Positions 34,913 to 43,288 of a stretch of 64,000 nucleotides of DNA are shown here, piece after piece. Source of the DNA: Actinomycetospora endophytica (GTDB lineage: Bacteria > Actinomycetota > Actinomycetes > Mycobacteriales > Pseudonocardiaceae). Each line of letters starts with the position of its first letter. Within the stretch, counting starts at the first letter, position 1. The DNA is taken from the NCBI RefSeq assembly GCF_021026375.1, contig NZ_JAJNDB010000005.1, positions 1-64,000 on the forward strand. Direction: 5' to 3'. The notes beneath the pieces were generated by a model. The model made no database searches. It worked only from the letters and a program-made list of their open reading frames with translations, and was not told the DNA's origin. Made by a program: the position numbers and the translations under genes.

Positions 34913-35901
34913 GCCTCAGCACCACGATCCGCCACCCCGACCCGGTCGTCGGCGCCCGCCTGCTGGGCCTGGGCAGCTCGCAGCCCGACCGCATCGTCAC
35001 CAACGACGAGCTCGCGCAGCGCGTCGAGACCAACGACGACTGGATCCGCAGCCGGGTCGGGATCGCCGAGCGCCGCTTCGCCGCCGAGTCCGACAGTGTC
35101 GTCTCGATGGGCGCGGACGCCGCCTCCAAGGCACTCGCCGACGCCGGCCTCTCCCCCACCGACCTCGACGCGGTCGTCGTCGCCACCTGCACGATGCCCA
35201 CCCCCATCCCCAACGCGGCGGCGCAGCTGGCCGACCGGATCGGGATCAACGGGATCGGCGCGTTCGACGTCAACACCGCCTGCGCCGGCTTCTGCTACGG
35301 CACCGCCATGGCCTCGGACATGATCCGCTCGGGCACCGCGCGCCACGTCCTCGTCGTCGGCTCGGAGAAGCTCTCCGACTGGCTCGACATGGACGACCGC
35401 TCGACCTGCATCATCTTCGCCGACGGCGCCGGGGCGGCCGTGGTCGGTCCGGCGAGCTCGCCCGAGGAGGTCGGCGTCGGCCCGGTGGCCTGGGGCGCCG
35501 CGGGCGACCTGGTGTCCACCATCGGGATCGACGAGAAGAACTACCTGCGCCAGGAGGGCCAGTCGGTCTTCCGCTGGGCCACCACGAAGATCGCCCCGAT
35601 CGCGATGCAGGCGCTGGAGAAGGCGGGCCTGACGCCGGCCGACATCGACGTCCTGGTGCCGCACCAGGCCAACCTGCGCATCGTCGAGGCGATCGCGAAG
35701 AAGCTGAAGTCCCAGGGTGCGCGCGACGACCTCGTCGTCGCCGACGACATCGTCCACTCCGGCAACACCTCGTCGGCCTCCATCCCGATGGCGATCGACC
35801 ACATGCGGGGGGCAGGGCGGGTGCGCTCCGGCGACGTGGCGCTGCTCATCGGGTTCGGCGCCGGCCTGTCGTACGGCGGCCAGGTCGTCGTTCTCCCCTA
35901 G
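34909..35901 (+). CDS. fabH: 3-oxoacyl-ACP synthase III FabH
   Basis: A 330-residue thiolase-fold condensing enzyme with the Cys-His-Asn triad: C125 in FDVNTACAGFCYG, H252 in VLVPHQANLRIVE and N286 in IVHSGNTSSASIP. It condenses an acyl-CoA primer with malonyl-ACP to start fatty acid chains. The ATG overlaps the fabD stop (ATGA), so translation is coupled. Confidence 0.95.
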   Translation: MSLSTTIRHPDPVVGARLLGLGSSQPDRIVTNDELAQRVETNDDWIRSRVGIAERRFAAESDSVVSMGADAASKALADAGLSPTDLDAVVVATCTMPTPIPNAAAQLADRIGINGIGAFDVNTACAGFCYGTAMASDMIRSGTARHVLVVGSEKLSDWLDMDDRSTCIIFADGAGAAVVGPASSPEEVGVGPVAWGAAGDLVSTIGIDEKNYLRQEGQSVFRWATTKIAPIAMQALEKAGLTPADIDVLVPHQANLRIVEAIAKKLKSQGARDDLVVADDIVHSGNTSSASIPMAIDHMRGAGRVRSGDVALLIGFGAGLSYGGQVVVLP

Positions 35902-35943
35902 ATTCCCCGCACCGCACGTAGTCACCCAACCGAAAGGAACCAC

Positions 35944-36186
35944 GTGGCGACCAAGGAAGAGATCCTCCCGGACCTGGCGAGCATCGTCGAGGAGGTGGCC
36001 GGCGTCGACGCCTCGGAGGTCACCCCCGAGAAGTCGTTCGTCGACGACCTCGACATCGACTCGCTCTCGATGGTGGAGATCGCGGTGCAGGCCGAGGACA
36101 AGTTCGGGGTCAAGATCCCGGATGACGAGCTGGCCAAGCTCAGCACGGTGTCCGACGCCGTCGACTACATCTCCTCGCACTCGTGA
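35944..36186 (+). CDS. acpP: Acyl carrier protein
   Basis: 80 residues, GTG start with AAAGGA about 7 nt upstream. The phosphopantetheine attachment site is S40 in DDLDIDSLSMVEI. Acidic four-helix ACP of FAS-II (AcpM-like but without the long mycobacterial tail). Its stop overlaps the fabF start (GTGA). Confidence 0.95.
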   Translation: MATKEEILPDLASIVEEVAGVDASEVTPEKSFVDDLDIDSLSMVEIAVQAEDKFGVKIPDDELAKLSTVSDAVDYISSHS

Positions 36187-37445
36187 GCGCTGCCGGCCGG
36201 GGGGTCGTCGTCACCGGGATGGGCGCGACGACCCCGCTCGGCGGAGACGTGCAAGCCACCTGGGACGGCCTCCTGGCCGGCGCCAGCGGGACCCGGCCGA
36301 TCGAGGACGACTGGCCGTCCCGCTTCGAGCTCCCGGTCGACTACGCCTCCCAGCTCGCCGTCGAGCCCTCCGAGATCCTCAAGCGCGTCGAGATGCGTCG
36401 TCTCGACCGGTCCGAGCAGGTCGCGATCGTCGCAGCCCGCCAGGCCTGGGAGCACGCCGACCTCGGCGACTACCCGGCCACCGAGGACGGGACGCCGAAG
36501 GTCGACGGGCTGCGGCTCGCCGTCGTCATCGGGACCGGCATCGGCGGCGCGACGACGCTGCTGAACCAGGACGACCTCCTGGAGCAGCAGGGCCTCCGCA
36601 AGGTCGCGGTCCTGACGATCCCGATGCTCATGCCCAACGGGCCCGCGGCCCACGTCGGGCTCGAGTTCGGCGCGGCGGCGGGCATCCACGCCCCGGTGTC
36701 GGCGTGCGCGTCCGGCGCCGAGGCCATCGCCTGGGGCTGGCGGATGCTGCAGGCGGACGAGGTCGACGTCGTCGTGGCCGGCGGCGCGGAGGCGTGCATC
36801 GCGCCGATCACGCTCGCCGGGTTCTGCCAGGCCCGGACGATGGCCACCGGCTGGGAGGACCCGACGCTGGCCTCCCGCCCGTTCGACGCGAAGCGCAACG
36901 GCTTCGTGCTCGGCGAGGGCTCGGGCATCGTCGTGATGGAGCGCGAGGAGTTCGCGAAGGCCCGAGGCGCGACGGTGCACGGCCGGATCGCCGGGATCGG
37001 GACGAGTGCCGACGCGTACCACATCACCGCCCCCGACCCCGAGGGCGTCGGCCAGTCGCGGGCGATCGCCTCGGCCCTGCGCACCGCGGGGCTGGAGCCG
37101 TCCGACGTCGGGCACGTCAACTGCCACGCGACCTCCACCCCGGTCGGTGACGTGGCGGAGACGGTGGCCGTCCGCAAGGCCGTCGGGGACCACCCGGTGC
37201 TCACGGCCCCGAAGGGCTCGCTCGGGCACCTGCTCGGCGCGGCGGGGGCCGTCGAGGCCATCGCCACGATCCTGGCGGTGCGTGAGGGGCTGGTGCCGCC
37301 CACGGCGAACCTCACCGACCTCGACTCCGACGTGGAGCTCGACGTCGTCGGCGGCGAGGCCCGCAAGGTCACGCTCGACGCCGCCATCAACGACTCCTTC
37401 GGCTTCGGAGGGCACAACGTCGCGCTCGCCGTCACTCCTGCCTGA
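36183..37445 (+). CDS. fabF: 3-oxoacyl-ACP synthase II FabF (KasA/KasB-like)
   Basis: A 420-residue elongating ketosynthase with C175 in APVSACASGAEAIAWG, H315 in VNCHATSTPVGD and H349 in GSLGHLLGAAGAVEA. GTG 36183 overlaps the acpP stop. It extends acyl-ACP with malonyl-ACP. Only one elongating synthase gene is present here, unlike the kasA-kasB pair of mycobacteria. The next gene, 147 bp away, is an acyl-CoA carboxylase subunit, as in the mycobacterial order ending in accD6. Confidence 0.95.
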   Translation: MSAAGRGVVVTGMGATTPLGGDVQATWDGLLAGASGTRPIEDDWPSRFELPVDYASQLAVEPSEILKRVEMRRLDRSEQVAIVAARQAWEHADLGDYPATEDGTPKVDGLRLAVVIGTGIGGATTLLNQDDLLEQQGLRKVAVLTIPMLMPNGPAAHVGLEFGAAAGIHAPVSACASGAEAIAWGWRMLQADEVDVVVAGGAEACIAPITLAGFCQARTMATGWEDPTLASRPFDAKRNGFVLGEGSGIVVMEREEFAKARGATVHGRIAGIGTSADAYHITAPDPEGVGQSRAIASALRTAGLEPSDVGHVNCHATSTPVGDVAETVAVRKAVGDHPVLTAPKGSLGHLLGAAGAVEAIATILAVREGLVPPTANLTDLDSDVELDVVGGEARKVTLDAAINDSFGFGGHNVALAVTPA

Positions 37446-37592
37446 CCCGGTGCCGTCCGCCGGCACCACGAGGCCCTGCTCCGACGACCAGGCCGCCCCC
37501 GGACGGTGCGGTCCGCCGACCCGTACCGCGCCGTCCACCCTGCCCACCGCCACCCGCCCGACCGGCGGGTGGCGGCCCGGAGAGGAGTTCGC

Positions 37593-39056
37593 ATGACCGC
37601 CCTCGACTCCCGTCCCCCGACCCTGACGGCCGAGGCCCCGCCGTCGCTGCCCGCCCCGGAGGAGCTCGACCCGCGCTCGCCGTACGTCCGGGGCGCCGCC
37701 CTGGTCGAGGAGGGCACGTTCTCGCCGCTGCGCCCGCCGGACTCCTCGGGCGCGATGGCCGCCCACGGCCGGATCAACGGCTCCCGGGTGGTCGTCTACA
37801 TCACCGACGGCTCGGTGATGGGCGGGGCGATGGGCTCGGAAGGCTGCGGGCACATCGTGGAGGCCATCGACACCGCGCTGCGGCTGCGCTGCCCGGTGAT
37901 CGGGCTCTGGCACTCGGGCGGTGCCCGCCTGGCGGAGGGTGTGCAGGCGCTCGACGCGGTCGGGCAGGTCTTCGCCGCGATGGTGCGGGCGTCCGGTCGC
38001 GTGCCGCAGATCTCGGTGGTGCTCGGGCCGGCCGCGGGGGGTGCCGCCTACGGGCCGGCGCTGACCGACCTCGTGATCATGGCGCCGCAGGGCCGGGTGT
38101 TCGTGACCGGCCCCGACGTCGTGCGCTCGGTGACCGGCGAGACCGTCGACGCCGAGGGCCTGGGCGGTCAGGACGCGCACGGGAAGCGCTCCGGCGTGGT
38201 GCACGTGCTGGCCGACTCCGAGGCCGACGCCATGGCCCGGGCGCGCCGGCTGACCGGCCTGTTCTCGACGCCGGGCTCCTTCGACGTGCGCTCGACGCGC
38301 TCCTCGGACCTGCGCTCGCTGCTGCCCGAAGCCAAGAAGCGCGCCTACGACGTGCACCCGCTGCTGCGCGAGCTCCTCGACCCGGTTCCGGAGGGCGAGT
38401 CGCCGTTCGAGGAGCTGCAGGCCCGGTACGCGCCGAACATCGTGACCGGGTTCGGGCGGCTGGGTGGCCGGTCGGTCGGCGTGATCGCGAACAACCCGCT
38501 GCGGTTGGGCGGCTGCCTGGACTCGCCGTCGGCGGAGAAGGCCGCGCGGTTCGTGCGGCTCTGCGACGCGTTCGGGATCCCGCTCGTAGTGGTCGTCGAC
38601 GTGCCCGGCTACCTGCCGGGGGTCGGCCAGGAGTGGGACGGGGTCGTGCGCCGCGGGGCGAAGCTGCTGCACGCCTTCGCCGAGGCGACCGTGCCCCGCG
38701 TGACCCTGGTGACCCGCAAGTCCTTCGGCGGGGCGTACATCGCGATGAACTCCCGGTCGCTGGGCGCGACCGCGGTGTTCGCCTGGCCGGAGGCCGAGGT
38801 CGCCGTCATGGGCGCGAAGGCCGCCGTCGGGATCCTCAACCGCAAGCAGCTCGCGGCCGCCCCGGAGGACGAGCGCGAGGCGCTGCACACCGAGCTGGCC
38901 GAGGAGCACGAGCGGACCGCGGGCGGGGTGAACCGCGCGCTGGACATCGGCGTGGTCGACGAGATCATCGACCCGGCGCAGTCCCGGGCCCGCCTCGTGG
39001 ACGCCCTGGCCGGTGCGCCGGCGGGGCGGGGGCATCACGGGAACATCCCGTTGTAG
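37593..39056 (+). CDS. accD6: Acyl-CoA carboxylase carboxyltransferase beta subunit (AccD6-like)
   Basis: 487 residues with the N- and C-terminal carboxyltransferase folds. LWHSGGARLAEGVQALDAVG and GPAAGGAAYGPALTDLVIM form the acyl-CoA site; VVVVDVPGYLPGVGQEW and TRKSFGGAYIAMNSRSLGAT form the carboxybiotin side. It makes malonyl-CoA (or methylmalonyl-CoA) with a biotinylated alpha subunit encoded elsewhere. ATG 37593 has GAGGAG upstream. The position after fabF matches mycobacterial accD6. The stop codon abuts the first palindromic repeat. Confidence 0.9.
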   Translation: MTALDSRPPTLTAEAPPSLPAPEELDPRSPYVRGAALVEEGTFSPLRPPDSSGAMAAHGRINGSRVVVYITDGSVMGGAMGSEGCGHIVEAIDTALRLRCPVIGLWHSGGARLAEGVQALDAVGQVFAAMVRASGRVPQISVVLGPAAGGAAYGPALTDLVIMAPQGRVFVTGPDVVRSVTGETVDAEGLGGQDAHGKRSGVVHVLADSEADAMARARRLTGLFSTPGSFDVRSTRSSDLRSLLPEAKKRAYDVHPLLRELLDPVPEGESPFEELQARYAPNIVTGFGRLGGRSVGVIANNPLRLGGCLDSPSAEKAARFVRLCDAFGIPLVVVVDVPGYLPGVGQEWDGVVRRGAKLLHAFAEATVPRVTLVTRKSFGGAYIAMNSRSLGATAVFAWPEAEVAVMGAKAAVGILNRKQLAAAPEDEREALHTELAEEHERTAGGVNRALDIGVVDEIIDPAQSRARLVDALAGAPAGRGHHGNIPL

Positions 39057-39128
39057 GTGCGCTGCGCGCACGTGAGCACTAATTGACGCTATAGCGTCAA
39101 TTAGTGCTCACAAGCGCGAAGCGCACCT
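39055..39128. repeat. Palindromic repeat copy 1 (40-bp perfect core, 74 bp with outer arms)
   Basis: The core 39072-39111 is a perfect palindrome: 20 bp reading GTGAGCACTAATTGACGCTA followed by its exact reverse complement. Outer arms AGGTGCGCTgCGCG (from 39055) and CGCGaAGCGCACCT (to 39128) continue the dyad. It begins at the last two bases of the accD6 stop codon. Related cores lie at 40114 and 47569. It may act as a bidirectional terminator or be a REP-like element. Confidence 0.95.
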
Positions 39129-39130
39129 TG

Positions 39131-40117
39131 ATGGAGCCGATCGCCCTTCGGCTACGTCCAACCCATGTGGACGACTCAGAAGCATGGCAACGGCTGATTC
39201 GCGATCAGGGACCCGTCGCGAGTACCGAGCAGATCCTCGCGCACGAGATGACCTTCGCCGAGATCAGGGCGAACGTGCGCGCGAAGCGCTGGATCCCGAT
39301 GCTCCACGGCGTGTACGCGCTGGTGACGGGCGAACCGACGCCGGAGATGTGGCGCCGGGCGGCGTTGCTGTTCATCCGCGGCCCAGCAGTGCTGAGCCAT
39401 GCGACCGCCGCGGCGGTGCTGAAGCTCCCGGGCGGCAGCGACAAGGGCCCGCTCCACGTGACGGTGCCCTACGGATCTTCCGCGCGCGGCTGCGCCCAGG
39501 TGATCGTGCATCGCAGCCGCGCCTTCGAGCACCTCGCCCTGCGGGGCACCGACCCGCCGGTCACCAGCAAGGCCCACACCCTGGTCGACCTCGCCGTGGA
39601 GGCGCCGAGCGCCCGCGAGGCGATGCGCCTCCTCACTGCCGGCGCGACCCAGGCCCATGTGCCCGGCGAGCGTGTCCGGGCTGCCCTGGAGGTCCGTCGT
39701 CCGCGCCGCTACCGCCGGGCACTGGTGGCTGCGGCGAAGCTGCTCGTCGACGGCGTGGAGTCGGTGCTCGAGGCCTGGTACGCCGACGACGTCGAGCTCG
39801 CGCACGGCCTGCCGATCGGCACCCGTCAGGTCGCCCGGATCGTCGAGGGACGCCGCCGGGCGGAGGACATCGAGTACCCGATGCCCTGCGGGGTGCTCAC
39901 CGTGCGCCTCGACGGCTGGCGCACCCACGCGAACCGTCGTACCGCTCGCGTCGACCGGGCGCGCGACAACGCGGCCGAGCTCGAAGGACGGGCCCGTCTG
40001 ACCTTCGGGTACGAGGAGGTGAAGGACGCCTCGTGCGCCGTCGCCGCGGCCGTCGCGACCCGCCTGCGCCAGCTCGGCTGGGAGGGCGAGTTCATCCGGT
40101 GCACTGCGTGCCTGTGA
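39131..40117 (+). CDS. AbiEi-antitoxin-like / DUF559-type protein
   Basis: About 328 residues from ATG 39131 (the frame is open to 39104 inside the palindrome). The N-terminal part (STEQILAHEMTFAEIRANVR, AKRWIPMLHGVYALVTGEPT, AVLSHATAAAVLKLPG) has the winged-helix layout of AbiEi-type antitoxin domains common in actinobacteria, and THANRRTARVDRARDNAAEL with LTFGYEEVKDASCAVAAAVA near the end is like the endonuclease-fold half of these proteins. No AbiEii toxin gene is adjacent. It is bracketed by palindrome copies 1 and 2, and copy 2 supplies its stop codon. Confidence 0.65.
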   Translation: MEPIALRLRPTHVDDSEAWQRLIRDQGPVASTEQILAHEMTFAEIRANVRAKRWIPMLHGVYALVTGEPTPEMWRRAALLFIRGPAVLSHATAAAVLKLPGGSDKGPLHVTVPYGSSARGCAQVIVHRSRAFEHLALRGTDPPVTSKAHTLVDLAVEAPSAREAMRLLTAGATQAHVPGERVRAALEVRRPRRYRRALVAAAKLLVDGVESVLEAWYADDVELAHGLPIGTRQVARIVEGRRRAEDIEYPMPCGVLTVRLDGWRTHANRRTARVDRARDNAAELEGRARLTFGYEEVKDASCAVAAAVATRLRQLGWEGEFIRCTACL

Positions 40118-40153
40118 GCACTAATTGACGCTATGACGTCAATTAGTGCTCAC
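40114..40153. repeat. Palindromic repeat copy 2
   Basis: 40 bp with the same 20-bp left half as copy 1, GTGAGCACTAATTGACGCTA, and a right half differing only at two central bases (TGACG instead of TAGCG). GAGCGCGAAGCGCACC follows, as in copy 1. The left end GTGA contains the TGA stop (40115-40117) of the AbiEi-like gene. It sits between convergent genes. Confidence 0.95.
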
Positions 40154-40171
40154 GAGCGCGAAGCGCACCTA

Positions 40172-40780
40172 CTAACAGGGCGTCCGCAACGAGCTCCCCG
40201 CCATCGGGTCGACGATGCGCAGCGACCCGCGCTCGGTGACCACGCTCGTCGACACCTGCCAGCAGAGCCGCGACACGGGCACGTCCTGGGGCGCCGCCGC
40301 CGGGTCCTGGGTGGTGATCATCCCCATCGGGATCACGTACTCGCCGTCCCCCACGGGGTCGATCCGCCGCAGGATCACCGATCCCACCTTGACCGTCCGG
40401 TTGCGGTCGGCGAACTGCGCGGCGGAGACCGAGGCGGCCGAGGTGGCGGACGACGTCGCGACCCAGGCCCCGTAGTTCCCCGAGTTCCGGGCGTCGACCT
40501 GGCGCTGGACGAGGTCGCGGATCTCGGCCGACCGGGGTGATTCGGCCGCCGTCGGCGTGAGCGTCACGGTGGGCGGGCCCGCGGACCCGTCGTCGGGCAG
40601 CGTCACGCCGGCGAGCGCCGGGCCGGTGTCGCCGAGGGCGTCCCGCGCGGTCCCGGCCGCCCGGCCGGCGAGCCCCGCCGCGACCGCACCGAGCACGACG
40701 AGCACCACGACGAGCGCGATCGGGACGGTCACCGCGGGCCGGATGAGCGACGCCCACCGGCCGCTCCGGGCCCGTGTCAC
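40172..40780 (-). CDS. Membrane-anchored hypothetical protein (Mce-associated-like layout)
   Basis: About 202 residues from GTG 40780. A short basic N-terminus (TRARSGRWASLIRP) is followed by one membrane helix (VTVPIALVVVLVVLGAVAAG), a Pro/Thr-rich linker, and an exported domain with SAEIRDLVQRQVDARNSGNY, SAASVSAAQFADRNRTVKVG and two Cys (RLCW and the C-terminal TPC). The layout resembles single-pass actinobacterial proteins with an NTF2-like outer domain; no firm family. A start at 40888 would overlap the upstream DUF3145 gene. Confidence 0.55.
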   Translation of the reverse strand: MTRARSGRWASLIRPAVTVPIALVVVLVVLGAVAAGLAGRAAGTARDALGDTGPALAGVTLPDDGSAGPPTVTLTPTAAESPRSAEIRDLVQRQVDARNSGNYGAWVATSSATSAASVSAAQFADRNRTVKVGSVILRRIDPVGDGEYVIPMGMITTQDPAAAPQDVPVSRLCWQVSTSVVTERGSLRIVDPMAGSSLRTPC

Positions 40781-40847
40781 CCCGGGAGTCGGATCGACGC
40801 GTGTGACATGGCAATCACTCTGCCAGCCCGCGGGGCGGCCGTGGCGC

Positions 40848-41345
40848 TCAGCCCACCTGGTGGAGCCAGCCGACCGCCGCGCCGTCACCCGCGTAGCGGT
40901 ACGGCTCGAGGGCGTCGTCCCACCGACGGCCGAGGAGCTCGTCGAGACCGTGGTAGAGCGCGTCGCGACCGTCCCGGCGCGCCGAGGCCATCGCCGCGCG
41001 CAGCTGGTCCTCGCCGAGCACCACGTCGCCGTTCGCGCTGGTCCGGCCGTGCCAGAGCCCGAGGCCGGGGACGTGGCTGAAGCGCTCGCCGTCGGTACCG
41101 GGACTGGGCTCCTCGGTGACCTCGAAGCGGAGCATGCCCCAGGCGCGCAGCGCGCTCGCCAGGCGTGCGCCGCTACCGACCGGGCCGGTCCACGAGCACT
41201 CGGCCCTCATCTGGCCCGGGGCCGCGTCCTGCGCGGTCCAGTCCAGCACGACACGGGCGTCGAGGACGCCCGAGATGGCCCACTCGACGTGCGGATTGAC
41301 CGCAGGCGGCGACGAGTGGACGTAGACCACGCCACGGGTGCTCAC
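40848..41345 (-). CDS. DUF3145-family protein
   Basis: 165 residues matching actinobacterial DUF3145 along the whole length: STRGVVYVHSSPPAVNPHVE at the N-terminus, RAECSWTGPVGSGARLASAL, RFEVTEEPSPGTDGERFSHV, and the C-terminal ALEPYRYAGDGAAVGWL. Function unknown. The family is often found beside the FAS-II genes, as here, which hints at a lipid-related role. Confidence 0.9.
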   Translation of the reverse strand: MSTRGVVYVHSSPPAVNPHVEWAISGVLDARVVLDWTAQDAAPGQMRAECSWTGPVGSGARLASALRAWGMLRFEVTEEPSPGTDGERFSHVPGLGLWHGRTSANGDVVLGEDQLRAAMASARRDGRDALYHGLDELLGRRWDDALEPYRYAGDGAAVGWLHQVG

Positions 41346-41543
41346 TGCTGACCTCCGGTCGAGACGAGAAGCGTCTTCCCCAACGTCCTCGTGTCGTCCG
41401 CGGCGCGGTGATCAACCGTAGCGGTGTCGCGGAGGAGTGTGCCCGGTGAGACCCCTGGTGCGCCAGTGGTCCTGCGTGTTCGGCGTGTCGCGTGCCCGGA
41501 AACCGTCGACCGGCGGGACCCGGTCGCCTAACGTCATCGGACG

Positions 41544-42866
41544 ATGACGGAGGGCGACAGTCAGGAGGAGGAGCAGGGTCCCGACGACGAGCGCCCCGCC
41601 TCGTTCCGAGACGCCCTCGCCGTCGCCCCGTTCCGGCGACTGTGGGCGGGACAACTGCTCTCGATCCTGGGCGACCAGGTCGCCCGCGTCGCGCTGACCG
41701 TCCTCGTCTTCGACCGCACCTCGTCCGCGGCCCTCACCGCGCTGACCTACGCGCTGACGTTCCTGCCCGACCTCGTCGCCGGCCCGCTGCTCTCCGGGCT
41801 CGCGGACCGTTTCCCGCGACGGGCCACGATGGTCGTCACCGACGTGGCGCGAGCGGTGCTCGTCGCGGTGATGGCCGTGCCCGGGATGCCGCTCACGGCC
41901 CTGGCCACCCTGCTGGTCGCCGTCCAGATGCTCGCGGCGCCGTTCCTGGCCGCGCGGTCGGCGATCCTGCCGCACCTGCTCGACGGCGACCGCTACGTCG
42001 CCGGGTCGGCGGTCATCGGCACGACCTACCAGTCCGCCCAGGTCCTCGGCTTCGCCCTGGGCGGCCCGCTCGTGACGGCGCTCGGGACCTCCCCCGCGCT
42101 CGGCGTGGACGCGGCGACCTTCGTCGTCTCGGCCCTGGTGCTGCGGTTCGGACTGCCCGAGCACCGCGCGGACGGCACGACGACGGCGGGCCCCGGCCTG
42201 CGCGGGTGGGCGGCGGAGGCCCGGGCGGCGGTCGCGCGGATCGGCGAGGGCGCCCGGATCGTGGGCGGCGACGCCCGGCTGCGGTCGCTGATCGTGCTCG
42301 CGTGCGTGTCGGCCTTCGTGGTCACCGTCGAGGGGCTGGCCGCCCCGTACGCGGCCGAGCTCGGGGCCGGGACCGTGGCGGTGGGCGTGCTGCTCGCCGC
42401 GAACCCGCTCGGGGCGGCGACGGGGATCGTGGCGCTCACCCGGCTCGCGGCGCCGGCGACGCGGGTGCGCCTGCTCGGACCGCTCGCGGTGGGGTCGTGC
42501 GTCCCGCTGGTGGCGTCCGCGCTCGACCCGCCGCTGCCCGTGGTGATCGCGCTGTGGGTGGTCTCCGGGCTGTGCTGCGCCTATCAGATCCCGGCGAACG
42601 CGGCGTTCGTCACGGCGGTGCCCGACGCCCACCGCGGACAGGCGTTCGGCCTCGCGGTGACGGCGCTGCGGGTCACCCAGGGGCTCGGGGTCCTCGTGTC
42701 CGGCGTCGTCGCGCAGGAGACCTCGCCGTCCGGGGCGGTCGCGATCAGCGGCGCCGTCGGGGTCGTCGTCGCGCTGGGGGCCGCCCGGGCCTGGGCCCGC
42801 GCCCGCGACCGCGCGGCCGACGAGGCGCCCCCGGAGACGACGACGGGCACCTCCGACGCCGCGTGA
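41544..42866 (+). CDS. Major facilitator superfamily transporter
   Basis: A 440-residue membrane protein with about 12 hydrophobic spans after a 30-residue acidic N-terminus. MFS markers are FRRLWAGQLLSILGDQVARV in TM1 and the loop 2-3 motif GLADRFPRRATMVVTD. It belongs to the MFS_3/enterobactin-exporter-like group that often exports small metabolites or drugs. Substrate unknown. The tiny Trp-repeat gene lies convergent, 35 bp after its stop. Confidence 0.88.
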   Translation: MTEGDSQEEEQGPDDERPASFRDALAVAPFRRLWAGQLLSILGDQVARVALTVLVFDRTSSAALTALTYALTFLPDLVAGPLLSGLADRFPRRATMVVTDVARAVLVAVMAVPGMPLTALATLLVAVQMLAAPFLAARSAILPHLLDGDRYVAGSAVIGTTYQSAQVLGFALGGPLVTALGTSPALGVDAATFVVSALVLRFGLPEHRADGTTTAGPGLRGWAAEARAAVARIGEGARIVGGDARLRSLIVLACVSAFVVTVEGLAAPYAAELGAGTVAVGVLLAANPLGAATGIVALTRLAAPATRVRLLGPLAVGSCVPLVASALDPPLPVVIALWVVSGLCCAYQIPANAAFVTAVPDAHRGQAFGLAVTALRVTQGLGVLVSGVVAQETSPSGAVAISGAVGVVVALGAARAWARARDRAADEAPPETTTGTSDAA

Positions 42867-42901
42867 GCGGCGCCCGGGAGGTGCCCGGTCGTCGGGGTCG
42901 G

Positions 42902-43012
42902 TCAGCGCCAGTGCGCGTCCCGCCAGTGCGCGTCGCGCGCCCAGTTGGAGTCGTCGGGCCGGGTCGACGGCGAGGCGATGCGGGCCCAGTTCGAGTCGGA
43001 CGTGGTGCGCAT
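42902..43012 (-). CDS. 36-residue Trp-repeat peptide
   Basis: ATG 43012 is preceded by a consensus AAGGAG (43024-43019) at 6 nt spacing, the best ribosome binding site in this part of the window. The peptide contains DSNWAR twice and ends with DAHWR twice in tandem; it is rich in Trp, Asp, Arg and Ser and has no Cys or hydrophobic stretch. No family was recognised. It could be a precursor peptide, a small regulatory protein or a translated leader. Neighbours are the MFS gene (convergent) and the GGDEF gene (divergent). Confidence 0.6.
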   Translation of the reverse strand: MRTTSDSNWARIASPSTRPDDSNWARDAHWRDAHWR

Positions 43013-43288
43013 GGGGTGCTCCTTCGTGGTGATGTTCCGGTCCGTGTCCGTGCCCGAGGTCACCGAGCCCGCTCGGACCGTCCCCGTCAGGGGAGATGTG
43101 TCACTCCGCGTGAGAACTGGAAGGGCGGAACGAGTGGCCGACTCGATCACCCTCTGCGGTTGGACGACTCCAGCCTGACAAGGGTGGCCCTCGGTCACCA
43201 GAGAGCGACTGGGCGTCAACCATCCAGGTGAGAAGCCACGAAAGGGTGATCCATTCGACCCCGTCCCCGTGGCTCGGGGTACCGTTTG

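Noticed and set aside
36165-39071. 968-codon open frame antisense to fabF and accD6
   Set aside because: Composition is that of a shadow frame (His/Arg/Gly-rich) and it spans two well supported genes.
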